Positions 40,876 to 49,675 of a stretch of 64,000 bases of DNA are shown here, piece after piece. The position numbers and the translations under genes were made by a program. Position 1 is the stretch's first letter; each line of letters starts with the position of its first letter. The stretch comes from an uncultured SAR86 cluster bacterium (GTDB lineage: Bacteria; Pseudomonadota; Gammaproteobacteria; Magnimaribacterales; AG-339-G14). The notes beneath the pieces were generated by a model. The model saw only the letters and a list, made by a program, of their open reading frames with translations. It searched no databases and had not been told where the DNA came from. Location of the stretch: NCBI GenBank assembly GCA_902563105.1, contig CACEVU010000001.1, forward strand, positions 349,649-413,648. The letters are read 5' to 3'.

Positions 40876-40952
40876 GGTGGACGTAGCTCAGTTGGTAGAG
40901 CACTGGTTTGTGGTACCGGTTGTCGTGGGTTCGAGCCCCATCGTCCACCCCA
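40876..40952 (+). tRNA. tRNA-His (GUG anticodon)
   Basis: GTGGACG pairs with CGTCCAC, preceded by the encoded G-1 at 40876 characteristic of histidine tRNA and followed by discriminator C and CCA. The anticodon loop TTGTGGT carries GTG. The T arm is CGTGGGTTCGAGCCCCA. The sequence is close to E. coli tRNA-His. The trigger factor gene starts 15 bases after the CCA, so both are probably on one precursor. Confidence 0.96.
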
Positions 40953-40967
40953 AAAAAATAGAAAATT

Positions 40968-42263
40968 ATGTTTGGAACAAAAAAAAATAACTTAGAAAAA
41001 AAAATCAAGCTTTCAATTTCTTCAACTCAATTAAAGAGCGATTTTAAAAGCCGCCTCATATCTCAACAATCTTCATCTGATTTAAAAGGTTTCAGAAAAG
41101 GAAAGGCCCCTTTAGATGTAATTGAAAAATATTATGGCGATCAAATTAAACAAAGATTAATTATGGATAAGATGGGAGATTTATTTTATAAAAAAATATC
41201 AGAAGAAAATATTCCAGTAGTAGGCCAACCAAGCTTTGTTCCAGAATCTTTTGAAATTGACAAAGATATAAAATTTCAAGTTTTATATGAAGTTTATCCA
41301 GAATTTTCTTTATCAAGAATGAGCTCATTATCTTTTAAGAAACCTATTTCTAAATTAAACAAAGAAGATATTGAAAAAGCTAAAGATCTTATTTTAAAAA
41401 GATATAGCAAGGCTGAGCCAATTGAAAAAACAAGTGAAAATGGAGATTTAGTAAAAATTGATTTCGAAGGATTTTTAGATGGAGAAAAATTTGAAGGCGG
41501 TGAAGCTAAAGACTATTCTTTAGAATTAGGAGCAAAAACTATGATTCCTGGTTTTGAAGAACAAATTATAGGTATGAAAAAAGATGAACTGAAAGATATT
41601 GAGGTTATCTTTCCAGAAGATTATCAAGCTGAAAACTTAAAAGGAAAAAAAGTAGTGTTTAAAATCAACATGAAAGAAGTTTCTGAAATGAAACTTCCTG
41701 AACTAAATGAAGAATTTTTTAAAAATTTAAATATGGATGTTAAAAATGAAAGTGAATTTCATGAAAAAATTAAAAATCAATTGCAGATAGATTTAGATTC
41801 AAGTTTAAAAACCAAGACGAAGCAAAGAATTTTTGATGCTTTTGAAACTGCAAATCAAATAGATATTCCTCAAAGTATGATTTTGGCCGAAGCTAATAAT
41901 CTTAGAAAAAATTCTGCTCAACAAATGGGTCTAGAAATAGAAAAGCTTCAAGATGACCAATTTCCCTTAGAAACTTTCAAAGAAAATGCTTTAAAAAGAG
42001 TTAGATTGGGAGTTTTAATAAATAAACTAATAGAAGAAAATGATATTAAAGTTGATAATGACACTTTAAAAAAAGAAATAGAACAAAAATCTAAATCCTT
42101 CAAAGATCCAGATCAATATGTCAATTGGATATATGGTAATGAAGATCAACTTAAAAATATTGAGTCTTTAGTTCTAGAGGATAAAGTAGCAATGTATCTT
42201 GAAGAAAAATCAAAATCACAAAATGAAGAGCTTAGTTTTGAAGAAGTTGTTTCGATGGGTTAA
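40968..42263 (+). CDS. tig: Trigger factor (ribosome-associated chaperone)
   Basis: Trigger factor binds nascent chains at the ribosome exit and has peptidyl-prolyl isomerase activity. The 431-residue protein has the ribosome-binding loop GFRKGKAPLDVIEKYYG (about 38-54). The FKBP-type domain is near 150-240 (GDLVKIDFEGFLDGEKFEGGEAKDYSLELGAKTMIPGFEEQIIGM), with a helical C-terminal chaperone domain. The N-terminus is slightly divergent in charge (KKNNLEKKIKLSIS). There is no Shine-Dalgarno in the 15 bases after tRNA-His. It begins the tig-clpP-clpX-lon series. Confidence 0.96.
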   Translation: MFGTKKNNLEKKIKLSISSTQLKSDFKSRLISQQSSSDLKGFRKGKAPLDVIEKYYGDQIKQRLIMDKMGDLFYKKISEENIPVVGQPSFVPESFEIDKDIKFQVLYEVYPEFSLSRMSSLSFKKPISKLNKEDIEKAKDLILKRYSKAEPIEKTSENGDLVKIDFEGFLDGEKFEGGEAKDYSLELGAKTMIPGFEEQIIGMKKDELKDIEVIFPEDYQAENLKGKKVVFKINMKEVSEMKLPELNEEFFKNLNMDVKNESEFHEKIKNQLQIDLDSSLKTKTKQRIFDAFETANQIDIPQSMILAEANNLRKNSAQQMGLEIEKLQDDQFPLETFKENALKRVRLGVLINKLIEENDIKVDNDTLKKEIEQKSKSFKDPDQYVNWIYGNEDQLKNIESLVLEDKVAMYLEEKSKSQNEELSFEEVVSMG

Positions 42264-42272
42264 ATTATACAA

Positions 42273-42875
42273 ATGAATAAAACTTATAATCAACTTGTGC
42301 CTATGGTTGTAGAACAAACTCCCAGGGGTGAAAGAGCATTCGATATATATTCTAGACTCCTCAAAGAACGCGTAATTTTTATTACAGGTCCAATTGAAGA
42401 TCAGATGGCTAATTTAATTGTTGCGCAACTATTATTTTTAGAGGCTGAAAATCCTGAAAAAGATATAAATATTTATATCAATTCTCCTGGAGGTTCTGTG
42501 ACTTCTGGTATGTCAATTTATGACACTATGTCTTACATAAAGCCAGACATTAGTACTCTCTGCATTGGACAAGCATCTAGTATGGGAGCTATTTTGTTGA
42601 CTGGAGGGAGCAAAGGAAAAAGATTCGCCTTACCAAATTCTAGAGTTATGATTCATCAACCATTAGGAGGTTTTCAAGGTCAAGCAACTGACATAGAAAT
42701 TCATGCGCAAGAGATATTAAAAATAAGAACTAAATTGAACGAGATTCTGTCTCATCATAGTGGTCAAGAAATAGATAAAGTTTCTAAAGATACTGAAAGA
42801 GATAATTTTATGAGCGGTGAAGAAGCAGTAAAATATGGTTTAATAGATAAAGTAATTGATAAAAGAGATAAATAA
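42273..42875 (+). CDS. clpP: ATP-dependent Clp protease proteolytic subunit
   Basis: ClpP is the tetradecameric serine protease chamber used by ClpX or ClpA. The 200-residue protein has [23 protein letters not shown] at the N-terminus and [18 protein letters not shown]. The catalytic Ser103 is in [11 protein letters not shown], His128 is in [15 protein letters not shown], and the Asp lies in the [13 protein letters not shown] region. It starts nine bases after tig and its stop overlaps clpX by one base (TAATG), so clpP and clpX are tightly coupled. Confidence 0.98.
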   Translation: MNKTYNQLVPMVVEQTPRGERAFDIYSRLLKERVIFITGPIEDQMANLIVAQLLFLEAENPEKDINIYINSPGGSVTSGMSIYDTMSYIKPDISTLCIGQASSMGAILLTGGSKGKRFALPNSRVMIHQPLGGFQGQATDIEIHAQEILKIRTKLNEILSHHSGQEIDKVSKDTERDNFMSGEEAVKYGLIDKVIDKRDK

Positions 42876-44137
42876 TGTCTGAGAGTCAAGAAACTGATAA
42901 GAAATTATTCTGCTCTTTCTGCGGGAAGAATCAGTCAGAAGTAAAAAAATTAATTGCTGGACCTTCGGTTTATATATGTGATGAGTGTGTTTCACTTTGC
43001 AATGACATTATAAAAGAAGACCTTGCAGAAAAAAAAGATGAGTCATCTGAAGAAAAATTACCTGTTCCAGAAGAAATAAAGTCAATTTTAGATGATTATG
43101 TAATTGGCCAGGAGTCAGCAAAAAAAACTTTAGCTGTTGCTGTTTATAATCACTACAAAAAACTTAAAAATCACAATGATTCTTCAGAAGATGTAGAGCT
43201 AGGTAAAAGCAATATTCTTCTTTTAGGCCCTACCGGAAGTGGAAAAACTCTACTAGCACAAACATTAGCCCGTTTACTTGATGTTCCTTTTACTATTGCT
43301 GATGCTACTACGCTCACTGAGGCCGGATACGTTGGAGAGGATGTAGAGAATATTATTCAAAAACTCCTTCAAAAATGTGATTACGACGTTGAAAAAGCTC
43401 AAGTAGGAATAGTTTACATAGATGAAATTGATAAGATCGCAAGAAAATCTGATAATCCTTCAATTACAAGAGATGTTTCAGGTGAAGGCGTGCAACAAGC
43501 ATTACTTAAACTTATAGAGGGGACAACTGCTTCGGTTCCTCCTCAAGGAGGTCGAAAACATCCTCAGCAAGAGTTTCTTCAAGTGGATACTTCAAATATT
43601 TTATTCATTTGTGGCGGAGCTTTTTCAGGACTAGAAGAAATAATTAAAGCTAGATCAGAAGATAGAGGTATGGGTTTTGAAGCTTCCGTAAAGAAAAAAA
43701 CCAAAGGTTTTGATTCTGAAATTATTAAAACTTCTCAACCAGAGGATTTAATTAAGTACGGCTTAATACCAGAATTTGTTGGAAGACTTCCAGTAATGGC
43801 AACATTGGATGAGCTTGATGAAGAAGCTTTAATCACTATACTAACTGAACCAAAAAACTCACTTACCAAACAGTTTCAAAGACTATTTGAGATGGAAAAA
43901 GTTGAACTTGATATAAGAGATGATGCATTGTCTGAAATAGCTAAATTAGCCATAGAGATGAAAACTGGGGCCAGGGGTCTAAGGTCAATTTTAGAAAAAT
44001 CTTTGTTGGAAACAATGTATGAAGTTCCATCACTTAAAAACTTAGAAAAAGTTGTTCTAGATTCATCTTGTATTAAAGGTGATTCAGAACCTTTATTAGT
44101 TTACGAAACTGAACTAGATACAAAAAAATCACATTAA
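42875..44137 (+). CDS. clpX: ATP-dependent Clp protease ATP-binding subunit ClpX
   Basis: ClpX unfolds tagged substrates and feeds them to ClpP. The 420-residue protein has the N-terminal zinc-binding domain with four cysteines (CSFC near 13-16 and CDEC near 35-38). The AAA+ module has Walker [16 protein letters not shown], Walker [12 protein letters not shown] and the pore loop [24 protein letters not shown]-type ([14 protein letters not shown]), [11 protein letters not shown] and the sensor-2 TGARGLRSI follow. The gap of 45 bases to lon is T-rich and contains TATATAA, so lon may also have its own promoter. Confidence 0.98.
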   Translation: MSESQETDKKLFCSFCGKNQSEVKKLIAGPSVYICDECVSLCNDIIKEDLAEKKDESSEEKLPVPEEIKSILDDYVIGQESAKKTLAVAVYNHYKKLKNHNDSSEDVELGKSNILLLGPTGSGKTLLAQTLARLLDVPFTIADATTLTEAGYVGEDVENIIQKLLQKCDYDVEKAQVGIVYIDEIDKIARKSDNPSITRDVSGEGVQQALLKLIEGTTASVPPQGGRKHPQQEFLQVDTSNILFICGGAFSGLEEIIKARSEDRGMGFEASVKKKTKGFDSEIIKTSQPEDLIKYGLIPEFVGRLPVMATLDELDEEALITILTEPKNSLTKQFQRLFEMEKVELDIRDDALSEIAKLAIEMKTGARGLRSILEKSLLETMYEVPSLKNLEKVVLDSSCIKGDSEPLLVYETELDTKKSH

Positions 44138-44182
44138 CTTGTTTTTTTGTTTCTTGTCCTTATATAAAGTTTAGAGGTAAAT

Positions 44183-46567
44183 ATGAATATTCCATTAGTA
44201 CCACTTAGAGACGTTGTTATTTTTCCTGGAGTTGTTACTCCCTTATTCGTTGGGAGAGAATCTTCAATTAATTCTCTTCAAAAGGCTATGTCTGATGACA
44301 AATCAGTAATGCTAATTGCTCAAAAAGAAGCAAACAAAGAAAATCCATCTCAAAAGGACTTATACGAAATAGGAACTGTTTCGACAATCCTACAATTAAT
44401 TAAATTACCAGATGGTACATATAAAGTATTAGTAGAAGGCATCAAAAGAGCTAGATTACAAAAACTTATTTCAGGAAAAGAAATTTTAGAGGCTGAATTA
44501 GATATTTTAGAAGATACTGAAATGGAAGATGATCTTAAAAAAAGCTATGTAAATACTCTTCAATCTCAATTCAGAGAATTATCAAAAACATCCCAAAAAA
44601 TCAGACCAGAAATTGTGAATCAAGTTAGATCCGTTGAACGGTTAGAAAAACTGATAGACACACTTGTTGGTCACATTTCTATATCAATAGCAGATAGGCA
44701 GATCCTCTTGGAGGAACTTGATTTAGAGGAAAGAGCAAAAAATCTTGTAAATCTTTTGGAAACTCAATTAGACCTTACTCAAATGGAGAAAAAAATTCGA
44801 AACAGAGTTAAGAAGCAAATGGAAAAAAGTCAGAAAGAATATTATTTGAGTGAACAAATGAAGGCTCTTAAGAAAGAGATGGGAGAAGGAGATGATTTAG
44901 ATGATGAGGTTGAAATTCTTGAAAAGAAAATTTCTGATTCTGGGATGCCTGATGATGCTAAAGAAAAAGTTAACACAGAACTCAATAAATTTAAGATGAT
45001 GCCACCTATGTCTGCTGAAGCTTCGGTAGTTAGGGGTTATATAGAATGGATGACAAGCATTCCATGGAAAAAGAAATCTAAAATTCAAAAAAATATTGAA
45101 AATGCAAGCAAAGTCCTAGAAACAGATCATCACGGTCTTGAAGAAGTTAAAGAACGAATTTTAGAATACCTTGCTGTCCAAAAGAGAGTCTCAAAATTAA
45201 AAGGTCCGGTCTTATGTCTTGTAGGTCCTCCAGGAGTAGGTAAAACATCTCTTGGAGAGTCAATTGCAAGAGCAACAGGTCGAAAATTTACAAGAGTTTC
45301 TCTTGGTGGGGTTAGAGACGAGGCTGAGATTAGAGGACATAGAAGAACCTATATAGGATCAATGCCCGGGAAAATACTTCAAAAAATGTCAAAGGTTGGG
45401 GTTAAAAATCCATTATTTCTTCTTGATGAGATAGACAAAATGGGTATGGATTATAGAGGAGATCCTTCTTCAGCTTTGCTTGAAGTTTTGGATCCTGAAC
45501 AAAACCACACTTTTAATGATCATTATCTAGAAGTGGATTATGATCTTTCAGATGTAATGTTCGTTTGTACAGCAAACTCATTAGATATTCCTGCTCCATT
45601 ATTAGATAGAATGGAAATTATCAGACTACCTGGTTATACAGAAGATGAGAAACTGAGTATTGCCAAAGACTACTTAGTAAAAAAACAATTAAAAAATAAT
45701 GGATTAGAAGAAAAAGAAATTAATATCTCTGACAATTCCATTTTGGATGTCATTAGATATTACACACGAGAAGCCGGTGTTAGATCTTTAGAACGTGAGA
45801 TTGCAAAAATTTGTAGAAAAACAATAAAGAAAATTGCTGACTTAAAAGAAAAAAAACTCATAAAAATAACGCCAAAAATTCTTGACGAGATTTTAGGTGT
45901 TAGAAAATTTGATTACGGCGAAGCAAAAGATAAGGATAGGATTGGACAAGTCACAGGTCTAGCATGGACGCAAGTCGGTGGAGAGCTATTAACTATTGAA
46001 GCTTCAACTTTTAAAGGTAAAGGAAAAATTATTAAGACTGGTAAATTAGGCGATGTCATGCAGGAGTCCATCCAAGCAGCTATTTCAGTTATTAGAGCAA
46101 GAGCAGAATCTCTTGGCATTAATCCTCAATTTCATGAGACAAACGACCTGCATATTCACGTTCCAGAGGGCGCAACCCCCAAAGACGGTCCGAGTGCAGG
46201 AATAGGGATGTGTACTGCTGTAGCTTCTGTACTATCTGAAATTCCTGTTAGAGCAGATGTCGCAATGACAGGAGAAATTACTTTAAGAGGAGAGGTGCTA
46301 AAGATAGGAGGTCTTAAAGAAAAATTACTCGCTGCAAAAAGAGGAGGCATAAAAACTGTTCTAATTCCTGAAGGAAATATTGGGGATTTAAGAGAAATAC
46401 CTGACAAAATAAAAACTAAATTAGAAATTAGACCTGTTAAATGGATTGATGAAGTTTTTGATCTTGTATTGACTGAAAAGCCGAAAGTTTGGGAAGAAAA
46501 AACCGATTCTTCAGCTAAATCTGGTAGAAGAAAAAAACCTAGTAAAGATAAGCTTGAAACCCATTAA
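44183..46567 (+). CDS. lon: ATP-dependent protease Lon
   Basis: Lon degrades misfolded and regulatory proteins in the cytoplasm. The 794-residue protein has the N-terminal substrate-binding LON domain (LVPLRDVVIFPGVVTPLFVGR) and a coiled region (SEQMKALKKEMGEGDD). The AAA+ part has Walker A CLVGPPGVGKTSLGESIA and Walker B FLLDEIDKMG. The C-terminal protease domain has the catalytic Ser in PKDGPSAGIGMCTA and Lys in GGLKEKLLAAKRGGIK. A lysine/arginine-rich tail follows (SGRRKKPSKDKLETH). RBS-like AGAGG lies eight bases before the ATG. No clear sigma32 promoter was recognised. Confidence 0.98.
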   Translation: MNIPLVPLRDVVIFPGVVTPLFVGRESSINSLQKAMSDDKSVMLIAQKEANKENPSQKDLYEIGTVSTILQLIKLPDGTYKVLVEGIKRARLQKLISGKEILEAELDILEDTEMEDDLKKSYVNTLQSQFRELSKTSQKIRPEIVNQVRSVERLEKLIDTLVGHISISIADRQILLEELDLEERAKNLVNLLETQLDLTQMEKKIRNRVKKQMEKSQKEYYLSEQMKALKKEMGEGDDLDDEVEILEKKISDSGMPDDAKEKVNTELNKFKMMPPMSAEASVVRGYIEWMTSIPWKKKSKIQKNIENASKVLETDHHGLEEVKERILEYLAVQKRVSKLKGPVLCLVGPPGVGKTSLGESIARATGRKFTRVSLGGVRDEAEIRGHRRTYIGSMPGKILQKMSKVGVKNPLFLLDEIDKMGMDYRGDPSSALLEVLDPEQNHTFNDHYLEVDYDLSDVMFVCTANSLDIPAPLLDRMEIIRLPGYTEDEKLSIAKDYLVKKQLKNNGLEEKEINISDNSILDVIRYYTREAGVRSLEREIAKICRKTIKKIADLKEKKLIKITPKILDEILGVRKFDYGEAKDKDRIGQVTGLAWTQVGGELLTIEASTFKGKGKIIKTGKLGDVMQESIQAAISVIRARAESLGINPQFHETNDLHIHVPEGATPKDGPSAGIGMCTAVASVLSEIPVRADVAMTGEITLRGEVLKIGGLKEKLLAAKRGGIKTVLIPEGNIGDLREIPDKIKTKLEIRPVKWIDEVFDLVLTEKPKVWEEKTDSSAKSGRRKKPSKDKLETH

Positions 46568-46595
46568 AAAAGGTGTTTTAGGCTTTAAAACCAGC

Positions 46596-46624
46596 TTGAC
46601 AGATATACCTCTACATGTCTAAAT
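46596..46624 (+). promoter_or_regulatory. Promoter of hupB
   Basis: A perfect -35 TTGACA (46596-46601) lies in the lon-hupB gap. The best -10 at 17 bases is CTAAAT (46619-46624), a weak match. A second copy of TGTCTAAA, present across the -10, occurs about 25 bases downstream and could be a binding site, though this is speculative. The gene has a long leader of about 50 bases and a strong AGGAGAG Shine-Dalgarno, unlike the short-leader genes elsewhere in the window. Confidence 0.5.
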
Positions 46625-46680
46625 CTCATTACTGACATCGTGTCTAAAGATTTTAACTACTTTATTTAGGAGAGAGACTA

Positions 46681-46950
46681 GTGAATAAAGCCGAACTAAT
46701 AGAAGCAGTTGCTGATGCAACTGATACTTCAAAAGCAGAAGCCAGCAGAACATTAGATGCTGTGCTTGATTCAATTTCAGGAGCACTAAGCAGTGGAGAT
46801 TCTGTTGCTCTTGTTGGATTTGGAACTTTTAACGTAAGAGAGAGAGCAGCAAGAATGGGAAGAAATCCTGCTACTGGAGAAACAATTCAGATTGCTGCTT
46901 CAAAAGGAGTTGGCTTCAAGGCTGGTAAAAGTCTCAAAGACAGTTTATAA
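46681..46950 (+). CDS. hupB: DNA-binding protein HU (beta-type)
   Basis: HU bends and compacts DNA as a small dimeric nucleoid protein. The 89-residue product is nearly canonical: [32 protein letters not shown], then [48 protein letters not shown], with the DNA-intercalating Pro in RNPATG. The start is GTG at 46681, preceded by TTAGGAGAGAG, a strong Shine-Dalgarno. A strong intrinsic terminator follows. HU being a highly expressed protein fits its own promoter and terminator. Confidence 0.98.
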   Translation: MNKAELIEAVADATDTSKAEASRTLDAVLDSISGALSSGDSVALVGFGTFNVRERAARMGRNPATGETIQIAASKGVGFKAGKSLKDSL

Positions 46951-46963
46951 ACTTTTTAATTTG

Positions 46964-46999
46964 AACGCGTCTTATGAAAATAGGACGCGTTTTTATTTT
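46964..46999 (+). terminator. Intrinsic terminator of hupB
   Basis: AACGCGTCTTA pairs with TAGGACGCGTT (11 bp, including one G-U) around the loop TGAAAA, then TTTTATTTT. It begins 14 bases after the hupB stop. The stem is GC-rich for this genome, so termination should be efficient. ppiD starts only 12 bases beyond, so it needs readthrough or a promoter overlapping the hairpin. Confidence 0.9.
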
Positions 47000-47010
47000 A
47001 TAATTCAATT

Positions 47011-48810
47011 ATGTCTGCGCTGCAAAATATTAGAAAAGGTCTTTCTTCGACTGGTTCGTCTATTATTGTTGCAGTTCTTATATTTGGTTTAGTTGCTACA
47101 TTTGGAGGATTTTTAACAGATCCATCTGCGCCCACGAATTCTCCTTTAAAGGTAAATGGAAAAAACATTTCTTTTGGTGAATTCAACCTTGAATTTAGCA
47201 GATTATCTTCAATATTTTCTGATGGAGATATTTCTGAAGAAATAATTACTGAAATTACAAGAAATTCAATAATTTCAAAAGAATTAATTTATCAAAAAGC
47301 TTTAGAACTTAGGATGAATCTCTCTGATGATTTTGTAAATACCTTGATAGCGAATGATGTTTCTTTTGAGACCAATGATCAATTTGATACCGCACTTTTC
47401 TCTGGCTACATGGCTCGTCTTGGCCTGACTGTCAATGATTATAGAGAGCTGGTTAAATCAAAATATTTAGCAAACAATTTAAGTGATTTTATTTCTCAGT
47501 CTGAATTTGCTTTAGATTCGTCCGCTTTAGATTTTATAAGGGCTACAAACCAACAAAGATCTTTAAGTTTCTATAAATTAGATTTAAATAAAATTTCACA
47601 AGATGAAATTGTTCCTGAATCTGAGATATTTAATTATTATCAACAGAATCAATTTAAATTTATTGAGCCAAAAAAAGTTGCTCTAAACTATATAATTCTT
47701 GATAAAGATATTTTCTTTGATGGGCTTAATATTTCCAATGAAGAAATTTCCAGTGAGAGAAATCTTCTGGAAGAAGAGAGTGAAAACTCTCAAATAAGAG
47801 TTAGTCACATTCAATTGAGCTTTTCTTCTCAGGCTGAAAAAGAAAATCAAATAAGTAAAGCTGAAAATATTCTCGAAAGCCTCTCTGATTCTTTATCATT
47901 TGAATCTCTTGTTGAGGAATATTCAGATGATTTTGGAAGTAATAATAATGGAGGTGATTTGGGCTATACCGATGGAACAATTTTTCCAACAGAATTTGAA
48001 GAAGAAATTAAAAGTTTGTCTGTTGGGGACGTTTCTAAAATTATACAAATGCCGAGTGCCATTCATATTCTTAAAATAACAGAGAAAAATGAATATTTTC
48101 TTACAGATGCCGAAATAGAGAAAATGATAATTTCAAGTAAATCTCAAGAGAAATTGAATCAAGCTTTAATAAATATAGAGGATAACTATTTAGGTACAAA
48201 GTTGATCGAGTTAGGATCTGACTTTAACTTTAAAATAGAAAAAACTAACTTATTTATTAAGCAAGATATTTCTCAGGACTTGCTTTCGTTTGAAATTTTA
48301 GATGAAATCTTTGACCAAGATGCTCCAAGTGATGAATTTTTTGGTCCTTACGAAAATGATGAAGGAAAGTTCATTTTATTTGAGGTTAGTGATTTAAAAA
48401 GCGAAACACTATTATCGCAATCCGAAGCAACATCTGAAATTACAAAAATACTCCAACTAGAACAAGCTCAAGAAACAATTTTAGAGCAATTAAATCTTTA
48501 TGAAGATAAAGCTAGGGCAAATAATCTTTCTGATTTTAATTCATATTCCCTTATTAAAAGAGACAGTAGCCTTCTTCCAGATAACTTATTGAATGATTTA
48601 TTCACTATAAATCTTGATGATCCTGTCTTTATTTCTACTCAAGAAAATGGTGATATTTTTATTGTAAGATTAACTAAAATCAAAAACTCTAAAAACTTAG
48701 CTAAGAAAGAGGATATTGAAGCAGCAAGAAATTCATTGAAATCTTTAAATGCGAGAGCATATCTAGATTCTTTTTTTAAGGAATTAGAAGCAAATTCAAA
48801 TATTAATTAG
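47011..48810 (+). CDS. ppiD: Periplasmic folding chaperone / peptidyl-prolyl isomerase PpiD
   Basis: PpiD is anchored in the inner membrane and helps fold secreted proteins. The 599-residue protein has one N-terminal membrane helix (about 17-37, [19 protein letters not shown]) and a SurA_N-type helical domain. The parvulin-type domain is near 262-360: [10 protein letters not shown]...[47 protein letters not shown] second, degenerate rotamase-like region follows. Position after hupB is the conserved gammaproteobacterial order. The stop overlaps the convergent fabI by eight bases. Confidence 0.95.
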   Translation: MSALQNIRKGLSSTGSSIIVAVLIFGLVATFGGFLTDPSAPTNSPLKVNGKNISFGEFNLEFSRLSSIFSDGDISEEIITEITRNSIISKELIYQKALELRMNLSDDFVNTLIANDVSFETNDQFDTALFSGYMARLGLTVNDYRELVKSKYLANNLSDFISQSEFALDSSALDFIRATNQQRSLSFYKLDLNKISQDEIVPESEIFNYYQQNQFKFIEPKKVALNYIILDKDIFFDGLNISNEEISSERNLLEEESENSQIRVSHIQLSFSSQAEKENQISKAENILESLSDSLSFESLVEEYSDDFGSNNNGGDLGYTDGTIFPTEFEEEIKSLSVGDVSKIIQMPSAIHILKITEKNEYFLTDAEIEKMIISSKSQEKLNQALINIEDNYLGTKLIELGSDFNFKIEKTNLFIKQDISQDLLSFEILDEIFDQDAPSDEFFGPYENDEGKFILFEVSDLKSETLLSQSEATSEITKILQLEQAQETILEQLNLYEDKARANNLSDFNSYSLIKRDSSLLPDNLLNDLFTINLDDPVFISTQENGDIFIVRLTKIKNSKNLAKKEDIEAARNSLKSLNARAYLDSFFKELEANSNIN

Positions 48811-49597
48811 TCTCAGATAGATCGCCCATAGCAGTGATATTAAAACCTGCATCCACATAAAGTATTTCTCCAGTGATGCCACTTGCCAGATCAGAACATA
48901 GAAATGCAGCAGCGTTCCCCACTTCTTCAACCGTTATATTTCTTTTAAGAGGAGCTCTTGATTCATTGTAAGAGAGCATTTTTTTAAAACTCTTTACTCC
49001 TGAAGCTGCTAAAGTTTTAACCGGTCCAGCTGAAATTGCGTTAACTCTTATTTGTTCTGATCCCAAACTATTAGCTAGATATCTGGTTGTAGATTCTAAT
49101 GCAGCTTTGGCTACACCCATGACATTGTAGTTAGGCAAAGTTCTTTGTGCACCTAAGTATGAGAGAGTTAATAATGCAGAATTTCTATTCTTCAGTAGAT
49201 GTTTAGCTTTTTGAGCAAGAGCAGTAAAACTAAAAACACTTATATCATGAGCAATTTTGAATCCCTCTCGAGTAGCAACATCAACAAAATTTCCATCAAG
49301 TTCATTTGCTGGGGCAAAACCAACCGCATGGACTATTCCATCTAAATATCCCCATTTATTTTCAATTTCTTTAATAAGAGAATCTATGGAATCATCATTA
49401 CTTACATCACATTCAAAATAGTTTTCACAGCCTAAAGAATCACCAACTTGAGTAACTTTTTTTAATAATCTTTCGCTTTGATAAGATAAAAATAACTCAG
49501 CTCCTTGACCAGCCATAGAATTTGCTATTCCAGCTGCAATGGAGAATTTATTTGCAACACCAACAATTAGAATTTTTTTACCTTTGAGGAATGACAT
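48803..49597 (-). CDS. fabI: Enoyl-[acyl-carrier-protein] reductase (NADH)
   Basis: FabI performs the last reduction of each fatty acid elongation cycle and is the target of triclosan. The 264-residue SDR-like protein has the FabI-specific cofactor segment [62 protein letters not shown] (Tyr-x6-Lys) and [16 protein letters not shown]. The position after ppiD matches the Pseudomonas order, although here it is convergent. TAAAAT ends 9 bases before the ATG and no Shine-Dalgarno is visible. Confidence 0.97.
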   Translation of the reverse strand: MSFLKGKKILIVGVANKFSIAAGIANSMAGQGAELFLSYQSERLLKKVTQVGDSLGCENYFECDVSNDDSIDSLIKEIENKWGYLDGIVHAVGFAPANELDGNFVDVATREGFKIAHDISVFSFTALAQKAKHLLKNRNSALLTLSYLGAQRTLPNYNVMGVAKAALESTTRYLANSLGSEQIRVNAISAGPVKTLAASGVKSFKKMLSYNESRAPLKRNITVEEVGNAAAFLCSDLASGITGEILYVDAGFNITAMGDLSETN

Positions 49598-49675
49598 AAA
49601 AACATAATTTTAACATTGCAATTAATAAAAAAAATTTTTTATCGTTATTTAAATCAAATATAATCCCTTTTCTCT
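49598..49675. promoter_or_regulatory. Divergent promoter region fabI / TonB-dependent receptor
   Basis: On the plus strand a perfect TATAAT (49659-49664) ends 11 bases before the receptor ATG, with a pyrimidine tract (CCCTTTTCTCT) instead of a Shine-Dalgarno. On the minus strand TAAAAT (49607-49612) ends 9 bases before the fabI ATG. No Fur box or similar operator was recognised in the 78-base gap. Confidence 0.5.

Noticed and set aside
44138-44182. A sigma32 heat-shock promoter before lon
   Set aside because: CTTG and TATATAA are present, but the CCCCAT-type -10 is absent and spacing is not convincing.
46612-46655. Two copies of TGTCTAAA upstream of hupB as a regulatory repeat
   Set aside because: Eight-base AT-rich repeats are expected often here, and the spacing gives no recognisable site; mentioned only in the promoter entry.
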